This document shows positions 32,507 through 46,188 of a stretch of 64,000 nucleotides of DNA, piece by piece; position 1 is the stretch's first letter, and each line of letters begins with the position of its first letter. The translations under genes and the position numbers were made by a program. Origin of the DNA: Neostapfia colusana. Lineage: Eukaryota > Streptophyta > Magnoliopsida > Poales > Poaceae. The notes beneath the pieces were generated by a model that had not been told where the DNA came from, made no database searches, and saw only the letters and a list, made by a program, of their open reading frames with translations. The stretch covers positions 51,931,671-51,995,670 of the forward strand of contig JASWHV010000008.1 of the NCBI GenBank assembly GCA_030760725.1, given 5' to 3'.

Positions 32507-35500
32507 GGCAGGGGTCCAGCACCATATCTGGGTGCAAATCAGCCCCACAACCAGCCCAAGAAACCAGCACCAAAAACCCGGCAACGTCCACCACCTAGCT
32601 ATCGAAGACGTGCCGGAAGGCGAACCCGTCCTCGCAGGTACATTTTATTTATTAGATCATCCCGTAGTCATCCTCTTTGACTCTGGTGCCACCCATAATT
32701 TCATAAGTCAATCTTATGTTATTAAATATCAATTGCCTATCATTCCCACAAAAAGTTTATATTTGATTTGCTCTCCAGGTGGGAAAATAACAGCTGATAG
32801 GATGGTCTATAGAGAACCATTGCAATTGGGTGAGAATCTATATCCGACTTCTCTAATTATATTAGAGAGTCAAAAACTCGATGTCATTTTAGGAATGTCA
32901 TGGCTACACCGCCATGGCGCTGTTCTTGATATCGTTCCACGAGTGGTTCATTTAAACTCTCTACTTTATGAACCACATAACCTCATTCTTGACCGTTTGG
33001 TCCAAGATATTCCAGCCACCTATAACACGGAAGCCACAAAGCTTGAGGATATTCGTGTGGTCCGTGAATATCTGGACATATTTCCGGACGATCTCCTGGG
33101 CATGCCACCTGAAAGGGATGTCGAGTTCAAGATTGAACTTGTACCCGGTACAACACCGATATCACTGAGACCGTACAAGATGGCTCTGAATGAGCTGGCT
33201 GAATTGAAGGAGCAGCTCAATGATTTATTGAATAAGGGTTTCATTCGACCGAGTTCCTCACCATGGGTATGCTCAGCGCTGTTCATGAAGAAGAAGGATA
33301 AAACTGTGGATTACTGACCTCTCAACGCCATCACCATCAAAAACAAATATCCACTGCCCCGCATCGATATTCTATTTGATCAACGTGTGGGTGCAAGTGT
33401 ATTTTTGAAGATGGATCTTTGCTCCGGATATCATTAGATAAAGATCTGAGCGGATGATATTCCGAAGATGGCCTTCCCGACGAGATATGGATTATATGAA
33501 TATCTTGTCATGTCTTTTGGTCTCATCAACGCCCCGGCACACTTCATGTATCTTATGACTAAGTGTTCATGCCATAGTTGGACAAGTTCATGGTGGTGTC
33601 CATAGATGACATCTTGGTTTATTCCAAGTATGATGAAGAACACACCGAACACTTGCATATCATGCTTCAACAATTGTGAGACCATAAGCTTTATGCCATG
33701 TTAAGCAAATGTGAGTTTTGGATCAGCCAAGTGTCATTTCTTTGTCATATTATCTCTGTGGAAGGCATTGCGATTGATCCAAGCAAGATTGAGCAAGTGC
33801 TAAAATGGAAGTCCCCCACATCTATCTATGAGGTCAGAAGCTTCCTCGGTTTAGCAGGATATTTTCGGAGATTCATCCCGAGCTTCTCCAAGATTGCTAA
33901 ACCGATGACTGAATTGTTGAAGAAGGGGGTTTAATATGTTTGGAGCTCAGCATGTGAAGGAGCGTTCCAAGCATTGGTGAAGCACCTTACAACAGCTCCG
34001 GTCTTAGCTCAACCGGATACGACCAAGCCCTTCAACGTATATTGTGATGCGTCCGGCATCGGGCTAGGCTGTGTATTGATACAAGAAGGAAGAGTAGTCG
34101 CCTATGGCTCACGTCAACTTCGTAACCACGAGAAGCACTATCTAACTCATGATCTTGAGCTCGCTGCTGTGGTATTGGCATTGAAAATGTGGAGGCACTA
34201 TTTACTTGGAAACTTAGTGCATCTCTACACCGACCACAAGAGCTTGAAATAAATATTCACTCAAAAGGAGTTGAATATGCGGCAACGGATATGGTTAGAA
34301 CTGATCAAAGATTATGAGATTGAAATCCACTACCATCCTGGCAAGGCAAACGTGGTTCCCGACGCACTAAGTTGCAAATCTCACATAAAAAATCTGTCCA
34401 TCACTCTGATGGAAGAGGAGGAGCCAATTTTATACTTGGTTCCATATGGAGCACTATATAATCTTGCTCTCGTCCCTACCATATGGGAGGAGATTATGGA
34501 ATCTCAGAAGAAACACATGGGAATGTCACATATTCGGAGGAGAATGAAAACTGGCGAGATGAAATGCTTCCAAAAGGACGAACACGGTACTCTATGGTTT
34601 AAAAACCATATAGCGGTACCCCGTGATATGGAACTTCGGAAGAAAATCTTGGACGGAGCTCACATGTCCAAGTATTCTATTCATCCGGGCAGCAACAAGA
34701 TGTACTAGGATCTGAAAACCAGATTTTGGTGGACGCGGATGAAAAGAGAGATCGCAAAGTACGTATCCGAGTGTGATACGTTTCGGCGAGTGAAAGCCGA
34801 CCACATGCGCAAAGCCGGACAGCTGCAACCATTGAAAATTACGTCGTGGAAGTGGGAGGATATCAGTATGGACTTCATAGTTGGGTTACCTTTCACGTCC
34901 CACAAGCATGATTCGATTTGGGTGATAGTCGATTGACTAACCAAATCGGCTCATTTTATTCCCATACATATAAAATATGTTGCCAAGCAATATGCGAAGT
35001 TTTATATTACAAGGATCTTGTGCTTGCATGGTGTTCCCCGCACAATTATTTCAGATCATGGTGCGCTGTTCGTTGCTCGGTTCTGGGAGCAGATGCATGC
35101 GTCATTGGGCACTAAACTGATCCGAAGCTCCACATATCACCCACAGACGGATGGTCAAATTGAGCGGGTAAATCAAGTGCTTGAAGATATGCTACACGCT
35201 TGTGCCATCCACCACGGTAAAAACTGGGGCGATCAATTGCCGTTGGCAGAATTTTCATATAACAATGGCTATCAAGCTAGTATCAAGATGGCAACGTATG
35301 AAGCTCTCTATGGCCAGAAATGTCGCACACCACTAAATTGGTATGAATCCGGCGAGCGAGTTATCTACAACATGGAGCTTGTGAATGAGGCCGAGGAACG
35401 AGTACGAGTAATACAAGCCAATCTCAAGGATGCTCAATCTGGTTAGAAGAGCTATGTGGATAAAATACGTCGTCCTCTCCACTTCGACATCAGGGACCAT

Positions 35501-35957
35501 GTTTATGTCTGTGTGTCTCAGATGAAAGGGGTTCATGTTTCAGAGTGAAAAGAAAACTTGCTCCGTGATTCATCGGTCCGTTCGCCGTCATTGAAAAATG
35601 ACCCGTGGCCTATCGCTTGGAGTTACCAGCGTCACTCGTGGGAATTCACAATGTATTTCTCATTTCTCAGCTGAGGAAATGCCTCAAGACCTAAGCTGAA
35701 ATCCGCATGGAAGACATCGAAGCTCTCCAACTGGACCTCACATATTCGGAGTATCCGATCCGGATTATTGATGAAAAGACTCACGCCACAAGAAACCGGA
35801 CTTTATGGTTTTACAAAGTCTTGTAGAGTAACCATACCGCTGATGAGGCGACATGAGAATGCGAGGACTATCTACAAGCAAATTATCTGGACTTGCTATC
35901 ATCATATAACCGGTAAATTTTACCCACTCTGCTTTTCTTTTGGAATCTTGGGATGAG
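32507..35957 (+). pseudogene. pol of element C (PR-RT-RH-IN), heavily broken
   Basis: After a frameshift near 32,550: [17 protein letters not shown], protease [30 protein letters not shown] start IRPSSSPW to 33317, then stops at 33315-33317 and in the YHQIKI region. RT box [10 protein letters not shown] near 33600 after a frameshift; RNase [16 protein letters not shown] and YTDHKSLK with a stop at ~34250; integrase SKYSIHPGSNKMY with a stop at ~34706, [10 protein letters not shown], a stop at ~34934, then [16 protein letters not shown] and EFSYNNGYQASIKMA. The tail past 35440 has more stops. More than ten lesions. Confidence 0.85.
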
Positions 35958-35958
35958 A

Positions 35959-35973
35959 TTTTTTTAGGGGGGA
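35959..35973 (+). promoter_or_regulatory. Polypurine tract of element C
   Basis: TTTTTTTAGGGGGGA directly before TGTGAAATCCCC. Confidence 0.8.
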
Positions 35974-38499
35974 TGTGAAATCCCCAAAAATGCTAGCAAG
36001 AGAATCAGCCAATTCCCACTTAGGAAAATGTGGGGGGATTAAAACTTTAGAATTTAGAGATGTGAGTTCAAAGTGCTGACTCAAATTTGCAAACACTTCC
36101 AAACTTGGATAGCTAAATCCACAATTTGGTTCTCCATAATTCGAATAACAACCCTGCCAAATTTCACCTCATTTGGAGAGGGTTTACCATTTGTTTGGAA
36201 TTAAGTGAGGAAGCACTCAAATCTGAATTCAAACCTTAGTTTCAAATTCCAACTTCATAAAACTGCAAATTGGATTTCACAAATGTGTTCTCCACATTTG
36301 AAATAGCATCCATGCCAAAATTCAGATTTTGTTTGGGCTTAGTTGCTGTGATTTTGAATTAATGAAAAGGTAAGAATTCAATTCCTAATTCAAATTCAAA
36401 CATCCAAAATACAATGCAAACTTTACACCCAAAAACTGAATGCAGTTGAATTCAAAATCCAAATCCATGACTTTGAGAGGAAGCAAAGCTTCTAATTTAA
36501 AGGAGGGGAGTAAAATATCAGTAGCTTTATTAGTTGTGGTGCGACCCAGCAGTCAGCCTCACAGCTTCACACAGTCGGTTCTCTGTAATTTTCACCGAGC
36601 CAGCAAGCTGTTGCGCGCGCTGCCGAACGAGGCGTGCTGCCGACGTGCCTCCACCTCAACCGATTCCCTCCACGTCTTAAGCCACAGAGGATCTTTCCAG
36701 GGACGTGTCAGCCACGTTACACCGGCGTCACACCGAGCCGTAGCCTTCTCACGCGCGCCTGCTTCTCTATTTCTCTACCGCTCGAGCGCCTCTCGGCTCC
36801 CCAGCGCCCCCGCGATGCAGGCAGCAACTCGGGCGAACTTCCACAGCAACTCGGGCGAGCCATCCTCTACTCGATCTTCTGGTGAAAGCCTTCTTCCATT
36901 TCGTTCAGTACCGAGGGAGTATTTTCCGGTTTACCGATCACACGTTCATAGCACCGAGAGGGAACACGACTTGAAATTCTTGATGATCGGTCCACAACAG
37001 CTCGTGTCCATCAAAACATAGGTCATAGACCCTCCTACGACCCTATAGGATCAATCAGCATCGAGAACCATCGACCACAGGGCTCGGGTGTGGCCGTGAG
37101 CTCAGTGGCCCAATTCAAACAGTGGGGCCCACGTCCAGGGTTTAAACTTTTCCCCAAATTTCAGAATTTGGCTGAACTTCAAACCTCCATAACTTGCAAT
37201 AAGAATATCCAAAATTTGTGAAACAAATTTTTATAGATTCCACTAAATCAGTAATTGGCTTAAATGCAATCAAATTGGTCTGAAGACCCCTGGAATTGTC
37301 TCCAAAATTACTTAAAATTAAAATTTTGGGAATTAATTCCAGGAGATCCCTGTTATGGAATTTGCTGAAATTTGGCCAGAAGATCCTTCATAACTCTGGT
37401 GATCTCCTGTAAAAATTTGAGCATCATTGGACTCTTTTTACTAGGGAAAACCTTTTTCCAGTTCTCAGCCTTCATTGGAAATTCCAAACTAAACAGAAAC
37501 GTTTCCAGCAATTTCCACCAACTTCAAAAATCCATTTCTCCCTGTAGGTAGCTCGAAAAATAATTTTTTTTGCTAGAACCAGGGAGACCTCCTTTATTCA
37601 GATTTTCCACTTTTAGATATGTCAAGCTTCAGATTTGAGATAAAAAATTCAGAGAAACCATGTACTTGTGGGAATTTTGGAGACCACAAGCTTCCATGAA
37701 ACTTCCTCCAATTGTGCTCAGATCATCTTCCTAAAATGTAGTCTCCACTGGAAAAATTCCAAAGCAAATTCAGAACCCTTAATAGAAGTAACTATATTAG
37801 AAGCTTGCTTCTTATAAAATATTATCACTTATACGTATATTTTGTTGCATCTCATATAGTGAACAAAGTCGAGGACGCAGCGGAGGCCTTCGAGATTCTC
37901 CCTCCCGAAGCTAACTTCCCATTTGACTCGCAACCAGGCAATCCCCGGTTTGCATTTAATTACTTTTGCAAAGTTTTCATTTGTATCACTTATGTCTAGG
38001 ATAAAATGTTTGCATTAGAGTTAAGGTGATTAAAACCCCACTTGCATGTCCCCCAAATCCTATGGAGCGTTGGGTAGTCTAAAGCTCGATAAGTAGAAAA
38101 TGCAGTGCTAATGTTCTTAGGATCTTGGTAGAAGTCGAGTAGTTGGAATCTACTCGCGAGATAGGATTTTAACACACGGGATAGAAGGAATCAAAGAATG
38201 GCTTAAGAATGTGAAATTGAGACCCAGCAGGGGGATAGGAAGCAGTGAACGGAGGTCTCACATGCGTAGCCCTGTTGGTGTCAGTTGAGGACCTAGCCGT
38301 GTGCGGCCCTGGTGGACAAGTTTGAACAGTACCAGATGCATACTGGCTATATGGAAACCAGTAAACCGATGTAATTGGTTAATCTGGGTGGCGAGGGTTA
38401 CCATACCGTTTTATAGGAGTGGGTTGAGGGTAGCAAGGTGTAAATCTGCTGGCGGGCACTGACGCGTTCCGCGCGGGAACCTCCTGCCCATTAAGGATG
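35974..38499 (+). repeat. Element C 3' LTR, interrupted
   Basis: Starts TGTGAAATCCCCAAAAATGC, matching 7363. It lacks ~466 bp present in the 5' LTR (junction at GACCACAG/GGCTCGGG near 37080). It is cut at ...CATTAAGGATG, where H begins. The uninterrupted 5' LTR reads GTTACGGATGGACAGG at that place. The rest is outside the window. Confidence 0.85.
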
Positions 38500-41400
38500 T
38501 GAGGACTCGACGGTCCCGACATTCTAGGATCTTGCTGAGGGGTGCTGCGATGGACAGCACCGGATAACACCCGAAAAGGCGATAAGTGGAAGCTAAATTT
38601 TTATTACATAAACTATTTATAAACATAGCTACAACAAAATAACATTATAGTCTACACTCGTGGGCATAGACTAAGCAAAAGGTTCACGTTCAGCCCATGA
38701 ATGTGTTCCTACTAGCACACACGCACACACAAACACGGTGGCGTGCGCAGCTCCCATTCGATGGTGGTTCCCTCTTGGGGGTCTGTCTCCTCCTCAGGAG
38801 CCTCCTCCTCATAGCACCATGCAAACGCTTCAACAACAAGAAGTGAGCACGATGTCTCAGCAAGACTAACCCATCTCATCTAAACATGCAACTCTACATG
38901 TTAGAATTTTAAGTGTACAATGGGAAAATATTTTGCATAAGGACTCGCCTAATTAGTGGATTCTTACTTTCAAGTTTTAGCCTCAAGTTAGTGGAAAACC
39001 TTGTGCTAAGACACATAGGAAGTCTGCAATCAAACAAGAAACACATTCCTCTTATGTGCTTTGCATAAGGGTGAAAAGAACTTTTATTTGCTCTAATCTA
39101 AAGCATGCCATTAACAATCAACGTAAAGCTTTCAACCAGCAACTTTTATCATGACAACTAGCATGTTCTTTCTACGTCATGGTACAGTGAACAAGTGGTA
39201 TCACTGACCGCGAGGGAAGGCGATTATAATCGATTTACATCTGCAGGGTTACCCGAATAACTCGTCAAGTAAGCCCGTACTCGATGTTGCCTACAGAAAC
39301 CATCACGGACGTCGTATGCAACCACCTTTCATCCGTTAGCCAAGTGTTGAACCGGTCCTATCGTCCCGAGCAGGAGGTTTCTATGCGGAGCATCCTCGGT
39401 GCCCGCTAGCCGATTTACACCTCGCTGCTATCAACCTACCCTCTGGATGATAAGCAATGCCTCAACATATCTTTACCTGAATTACATCGATTTCCCGGTT
39501 CCCATATAGCCGGTAGGTCTTCGGTACAGTTCTAGATTGTTCAACAGGACCGCACACGGCTCGGTCCTCAATCAACACAAGCAGAGCTATGACACCCATG
39601 CCCTAGAGTCCTGCTGCCCTTACTCTCCGCTTGGTCTCATTTTCTTGTCATGTGATTCATTGTCTATCTCTCTAACCGAGTGGTGTGCCTCTAAGTCTAT
39701 TCTCACGAGTAGTTCCAACTACTCGACTTGTACCGAATCCTACACTATTTGATCATTGCAGTGGCTACTCGAGGTTTAAATCCTAAACCCAAAATCCCTG
39801 GTTCTCTTGGCTATGCAATTGGGTTTCAATTCAAAACTCTAATGCACATCATAAGACTTGCATAAAGTAAGTGATCAAATTAATAAACTTTAAAAGTAGG
39901 TTAATACAAACCGGAGCTTGCCTTGCTGCTGGTCATCGAGTAAATTCTCTTACAGAGGGATACAATATAGTATTTCCAGGTCTTCCACGACCTTAGCAAC
40001 TGCACGAAATAAAAATACAATGCGTGTCAAAATTTAAATGCATTTGTGTTGAATTGAGACTGTGAATACCATAAGTATAGCTACACAGCCCCTTTCATTC
40101 TAAAATTTTTACTGTGGTTTGGTGACAACCTAAGCAGGGACTTGGACAAATTTCATTTTAATCAAAGCTCATTTGAGCCCTGCAAAAATAAATGTGTATT
40201 TAGCCATAATTAGAGCTCTTATAATTTTCTAGTGATTTTCTTGGATCAAGCCATGACTTTTTGGAAACTATAGTTCAATACGGTTCTAATGGAATTGGTT
40301 TAATCTAATTTGGAGAATCATAGCCAAAGATATGACCTAAAGAAGTTCAGAGAATTTCTGAAAAATGTTTCTGGACATTTTTTTCTCTGGATCAGTTTAC
40401 TTAATCACACCATTAGGTGGTCTAAATTAGATCGGATGGATCTGAAAGTTTTCATGTGACTCATGGATATTACAATGAACATCCTAGCAAAGTTTCAGAA
40501 TTTTCCACCGAAGGAATCTCCATTTAAATTCCCAACACTTCAAATTTTGGATAATTAATTCTGGAGATATAATGGGTTTCATGGAGTGAAACTTGTTTCT
40601 GTAAAGTAATCAGAGAGATGAATCCAACAAAATTTGGTTCACTCGATTTGGACATTCCTAGCCAAAGTTACGGCCGTTTAAAGATTGAACTGAAAACTGA
40701 AAGTCGGGGAATTGTTTAAAACCCTGCCAGTGGGTCCCACACGTTGGTTATCTCCTTCCTCGCGCCAACCATGTCCGAGCGGCGGCGCACGCCGGCGAGG
40801 TCCACCGAAATTGACTTCCCATTCATCCCCTGAGCTAAGATAGGCCGCCAAACCCTAACTCACGACGCTGAACACACGTAGGAGGTCGGAGTTCGTCGAC
40901 AGTGACCGGAACACCCGCGCGATGGCAACCGCGGCGGATAGGGTTCCGGCAAGGTGGCTCTCGCGCTAGAAGGCACTAAAAGGGTCGGGACTTGCTCGGA
41001 GAGCATCAGTGGAGCACAAGGAACAAGAAATGCGAAGCCTTGGGAGCTTGAAACGCCGGTAAACCTACTCTCGACGGTGAGCCGAGGTGTTATGGTCGGA
41101 GGCAAGGAAAACGGCTATGTCACGACTGATTCTTGACGGTTTCCTTTGCTTCTTCTTCGAGAGTGAGCGCTAGAGTGTGTAGAAACTATTTCCAAACTAG
41201 CTCGATCGAGAATGGTCTGGGTCGAATTTTGGATTTCGGCCAAGCTCGGTAAAATGAACTAGTTTTAGGAAACTTTGGAAATTCTAGCTACACGGTGGAT
41301 CAAAGGATGAATGGTTTTCGGCTACACGTTCTAGGCATCCGGACGAACCTTTCTTGTGTAGGGAGTTGGAGCTGGGGGTGTCCATGGTCTGCTGTCCAAG

Positions 41401-42306
41401 GTAAACCAAAGCGAGCTGCGCTGGGGCACCTCGGGAGCTCGGCAATGACCGTCAATTTGCAGCCAACAGGAGCACGAACTCTCGGAGCTGAGGTGATAGC
41501 ACGCACGAGCACACTGTGGCGACTTTCTTCTCTGTTTGGAGCTCGATCACCTGATGATCGGTCGGGTTATGCGATCGGGAAGAACAGAGAACGGCGCCAG
41601 GCGGCTGTTCTTCATGGGACAGAGCAGAGAGCGAGTGCGTGATTGACTGAACGTGAAGAATATCGATTGTGCTGCTCGTGTGGGAGATAAGAGCGGCCAA
41701 AAAGTCAACAAGCAGGATCTGGCGCAGGTGATCCATCGGGAAGGGGTTCGGCCGGCGCGCTGGCGCTCGTTTGTGCGAAGAGGAACAGAACAGAGGCAGT
41801 TCAGTCGATTAGTGTGGCTGACAGTGGGTCCCACAGCTCTAAATTGTCCTCACAAATTGAATTCCCTACTGCTCTTAATATTAGCAACCCAAATACCCTT
41901 TGTAATTTGATCAAATCACCCAATGCCCATTTGAATTTGAATAATTCAAAGTGTGAAATGGTTTGGATGAATTTGCAGCACATGTGAAGTTGAAATTCAA
42001 ATTTGGTTTGAATTTGCTCAAAATAGCTCATGTCAAGATCAACTCTAAATGGAATGAAATTTGGTGGATGAGCTCATAAAAATGTGCTGAGTGTGAATAT
42101 CAATCCCTCCTTTGAATTCATGTGATGAAAAGAGTTTGAATTTGAATTTAAATTCAAACTAGCCTTTTAATGATTGTATCCAAAATACCTCAAAGAGGCT
42201 TGGATTTGCATGAAATTTGGCATGAGAATTTCTACCAAAGTTTAGGAGCTAATCATGTGCTCAGCCCTTATGTGATGCATGTGAGAAATAACACTTTTGC
42301 ATTTTG
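38500..42306 (-). mobile_element. Element H: G-family LTR (minus), incomplete
   Basis: Begins TGAGGACTCGACGG, then CTGAGGGGTGCTGCG and CAGCACCGGATAACAC, parallel to G's LTR from 47934. It continues through the shared runs ACAGTGAACAAGTGGTA, CTGCAGGGTTACCCGAATAA and CATATAGCCGGTAGGTCTTCGGTAC to CACTTTTGCATTTTG. It is cut by F about 130 bp before the end expected from G. It is clearly more diverged from G's LTRs than they are from each other. Whether it is a solo LTR or part of a full element depends on sequence right of the window. Frames inside (for example 41295-41642) are not genes. Confidence 0.85.
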
Positions 42307-42469
42307 TGTAATACCCTCAATTTTACTACCATGCATTGCATACATTTTTCATGTAGAGAAGCATTTAAAAAGAAGAACAAAATAAAGAGAGAAATGTAGA
42401 AGCAAATAAAATAATAAAAATAAATAAAAAAGAAAAATAAATAAAATAGCCAAACCTGGCCGCCCCCTA

Positions 42470-42595
42470 ATTTTTCCCCAAATTCCCCTCTCCCCTAATT
42501 TCCCCTAATTTTCCCTAATTTCCCTGATTTTCCCCAATTTCCCTGAAATTCCCCTAGGGAATTTTCCCCACATTTGAGGGGAATACCCCCCCCCC
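42470..42595. repeat. Pyrimidine-rich short tandem repeat in F's LTR
   Basis: Repeated TTCCCCTAATTT-like units of ~11-12 bp, ending in a run of C near 42590. A second C run lies at 42843-42852, just before the TATA box. Confidence 0.75.
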
Positions 42596-42853
42596 CAAAT
42601 TGGCCGTACCTCTAATGGGGGAAACCCTAGCCGGCTTCCCCCTTCCCCTTGGCCGCAACACATAAGGGGGAAACCCTAGCCGCCCCCCTTTTTTATTTTG
42701 TGGGATTTTCTTCCCCCAAATAATCTCAGCCCTTGGTGGAAAATAAATAATTAAATCACAGTCCCTAGCTCTCAGTTTAATTTAAATTAAATCTCAGCCC
42801 TTGGATAAATGAGTTGCTAAAATCCTAGCTACCCTAGCTATTCCCCCCCCCCT

Positions 42854-42861
42854 TATAAATA
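42854..42861 (+). promoter_or_regulatory. TATA box of element F 5' LTR
   Basis: TTATAAATAAAAC after a C-rich run, an equivalent arrangement to E's promoter. Confidence 0.5.
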
Positions 42862-45038
42862 AAACTCCCCCCTAGCCGCCACCCCCGAACCCCATAATTT
42901 CTGGTCGCTGCCCCCTGCCCCTTGATTCCAAGCTCTGGTCTCCGCCCTGCTGAGTTTGGCCACCGTCGAAGCTCCGCCACGCCTCGCCGAAGCAGGAGAA
43001 GAAGCCCCCGACACTCTGCCCTAGCCGCAGCTTCACCAATCTAAATGAAAATCTCCGGCTGCTGCCATTGCAAGGAGAAGGGCCCTGCCGCAAGGAGGAG
43101 AGAAGGAAGAAGTGAGGTAGGTTTCTGTTACCCCTCTTACCACGTCACCGCTGTTTCTACGCACCCGTTTTCCCCACCCCCTGCAAGCAGAAATTTCTGC
43201 TTGTGGACAGACCATGTTTTGGTCAAGTTTTGACTGTGGAATTGATCTACAAGTTGCGTCAAGATCATAACCATGTCCACACTTGATCCCAGAAGCCTTG
43301 TTCATCATAAAACCTCATGGAAGCCTACTAAAACTTGCAAGAACAAGTGCAAACTGATCTTTATAAACTGCACCATAGGAATTGCATTCATCCACCTCAT
43401 TGCATCTTGAGTAAAGTTTGTGCATGATAATTGATTGTTGTAATCTTTGTATGTGTGTGGTCATGAGTAGAAGGACACGCTCAAGAAGCAGTCTTCGAGG
43501 AACTACAGCACCAAGACATCAAGACGCTTGAGCAACACGAACCGCGGGAGCAAGGAAAGTGCCCCTTGACCATATTGATCCCATGTTTTGAAACTGTTTT
43601 GTCTGCGAAAACTCGTATGCTTGTGTCAACTTGATGGGACACCCTTTTTATAGGAGTTTAATAGTTTTGTTAACCATCCTTGTCGCCGGGAAAGTTGATG
43701 GGTTGGGTATAGTCGTTTTTCTGTTTTGCTTCACTTAACTTACGGGATACGGGAAGCTGAAATAAAACTTGTTAGCTACTGCACTCATGATATTAAAGAT
43801 GATGAGAACTTGATAATTTTGATGAGCATTGAATCAGGGAGATCTAGGCAAGCTTGGTTCGTGGATGTTGCTGAATGAGATGGTGGTTTACTTGCCGTAG
43901 ATCTAAGGACCGGTTCATGCGAGCACATGCCAGGAAAACAGTGCCATCACAAGGCCAAATATGGGTGCGGCTTAGCTGAGTAATTAGGTGTGTTGCTAGC
44001 TTGTTATGGACCGTTGGATGGCGCGGGAATGGGAGTCGAGAGGGACTGCCATGGAAACTGCATGGCACAAGAGGGGGCCCGTGGGTGGGAGAATGGAGAT
44101 TTGAGCCTGCCGGCAAATCCTCAGTGTGTGCGTACATTCTAGTAGCCCCTTTGTAAAGGCTATTTTGTGATCTCTTGGCCATACACCAACGGTTGTGTAG
44201 TGGAAGGAGGTTTTCTCTAGTCACTGACAGGTGACAAAATCACGAACTTGTGGGTAAAGTAGTGTCACCTCTGCAGAGTGTAAAACTATCATGATAGCCG
44301 TGCTTCCGGTTACAAGCACCTGACCATTTTCCATTATTAGAGGCAAAACCTGGGATGGTTATTCGGGTATGGTTATTGGGACTGTTTTGGGACTGGTTTG
44401 GGTCATGGATATGAGATTGGATTTGGTTATATGAATATATGTTGATCATGAGTATTTATGAATATGAGATGAACTTGAGAAAGAGCATTGGTTGGTTGAG
44501 ACTTGATTAATGATGAATTATGTTGGAGGGATGATAAATTACTTGTTTATGTTGGGATTTAACTCACCTAGAGATAGTTGTTGTTTTTACTATGTTTGTG
44601 AAATAAAATTTGCTTGCTGCAATGAAACCATTTATTTCCTACCTTGTTGTAATCTACATGTCATACTTTTCTCGCACTTGCTGAGTACGACATGTACTCA
44701 CCCTTCCATTCCTACATATATATCAGCTACAAGAGAAGAATATTTCGAGGAACAGGTGGACTACTAGGCGTGCGCACTGCCATCAACATGCCCGTGGAGT
44801 TGAAGTTGGAGCCTGCTGTCTTAGTCATTTTCCGTTGTCGTTTAGAGTCTTTCGCTGCAAGAATAAGTTAGACATTCATGAGTGAGACAATGAGTCAATG
44901 TAATAAAGTACTTAAACATTATTTGTTCGTGGTTATATTTTGAATTAAGTTTTGTGATAAAGCTGTGCATGTGTGATGAACATCCTGGGCACACATATGC
45001 ATTCACTTGGTTCATTTTGGAAACCGGGTGTCACAAAT

Positions 45039-45051
45039 TGGCATCAGAGCC
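45039..45051 (+). promoter_or_regulatory. Primer-binding site of element F, one mismatch
   Basis: TGGCATCAGAGCC, 3 bp after the LTR. It differs from TGGTATCAGAGCC of C and E by T to C at the fourth base. Confidence 0.8.
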
Positions 45052-45301
45052 ACGTTGACCGTAGGACGCAAGCCTAGGTAGAATGGACACTCTAAAACAC
45101 GGAGGAACACCACTCTAAACTGTTATTTTCGAAAATTGCTTGCTGCTGCACTTTATTTGTCAACTCAGCCACCGCAAAGTTCTGTTTTCAGCCCCTCTTT
45201 TCTTCTTTTCTTGTGGACAGCCACACTTTATGTTTTCTTGCTTCATAGCTTCTGAAATTTTGGAGTTATTTCCTTCTCTAAAGTCTAGGAGCACAGCACG
45301 C

Positions 45302-46188
45302 ATGAGAACTCGTCCACCACCACTTGGGAGTGCACTTAACCCCATTGAGGTGTCCAATGGAACATATTGGGAGGAGGTGAAGATGGAACCCCATGAGGAA
45401 GATGAAGTCAGTAGCTCTATGCATGAGGAAGAGGATCCATAAGAGGTGGAACCAATCGAAGAAGACATGTAAGACGATCCACAAGAACAGCAGCATTGGT
45501 ATGCACCACAGGAGGAATTTCATGCGGGCTTACACCCAGCGGAGCCTCATGAAGCTATGTCGAAAGGAGATGAATCCGAAGAGGCTTCACCCCATGCTGA
45601 GGCCAAGAATGAAGGTGATGAACGGCACATCCGTTCAGCTCAAGAATTCTAGTCGAACGGGATGGAGGGAGGACACATATCCAAGGTGCTTAGAGAGTTC
45701 CTTGATTGCTGCAGCTTATACCCAGAGTATCTCCTCAAGAAAGTCCCTCAAAACGGACATGAACAGTGGAAGGCTGAGGTAACCATCCTATATAACGGTA
45801 GGGTTATCACACGGCACTTCACACCCACATGTTGAGCTACAAGGGCAGAAGCTGTTGATAATACTGCATGGGATGCACTCACCGGACTGTGCTACGCCTT
45901 CCGTGAGCAGCTTGAGAACAACACCATTGAGCTGCACCTATATCGGAAAAGTGGTACAAGGGAGATCATTGGACCCCATGATGAGCTCTTTCCAACCCAC
46001 AGGCTGCTTACAAGTCTCATAGATTGCTCGTGGAGATAGGAAACCGCTGTGTAAGCGCACAAGAAGTGATCCGCTACCTCCGCAAGAAGCTTTACTTTCT
46101 GGAAAAACAGGAGAAGACTCGTGCCAACGCAGGAACAAATGGAGCACCAGCGTCATCTATCCCTACATGGACTTCCGACTCACCATAG
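45302..46188 (+). pseudogene. ORF0 of element F, broken
   Basis: Frame from ATG 45302 (MRTRPPPLGS). In-frame stops at ~45440, ~45470, ~45650, ~45833 and ~46040 break it, and a frameshift near 46000 leads to TAG 46186-46188. It shares with E's ORF0 the order W..EV.I (QWKAEVTILYNGRVITRHF), AWDALTG, a LELHLYRKSGTRE-like segment, a Leu/Glu-rich stretch (IRYLRKKLYFLEKQEK) and the ending PTWTSDSP, compared with DTWTPDSP in E. The N-terminal third is acidic. Function unknown. Gag starts 364 bp downstream. Confidence 0.65.

Larger units (their letters stand above)
7363..38499 (+). mobile_element. Element C: old Ty3/gypsy (Tekay/Del-like) element hosting both nests
   Basis: The 5' LTR starts TGTAAAATCTCCAAAAATGC at 7363 and ends CACA at 29892, split by the LINE nest (8958-27734). 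The primer site is at 29897, gag at 31394, pol to ~35957, the polypurine tract just before 35974, and the 3' LTR runs from 35974 until H interrupts it at ~38500. The rest of the 3' LTR must lie right of the window. C is the oldest of the autonomous-type elements here: it is cut by two independent insertions, its LTRs differ by several large indels, and every ORF is broken. Its LTR and gag resemble those of G. Confidence 0.85.
42307..45035 (+). repeat. Element F 5' LTR (2729 bp)
   Basis: Begins TGTAATACCCTCAATTTT and ends CCGGGTGTCACA. Similar in minus orientation to solo LTR D. TATA box near 42854. Confidence 0.88.

Noticed and set aside
36440..37021. 193-aa frame, with a partner at 7830-8264
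   Set aside because: It lies in both LTRs of C, differs by indels between them and shows no domain. It is LTR sequence.
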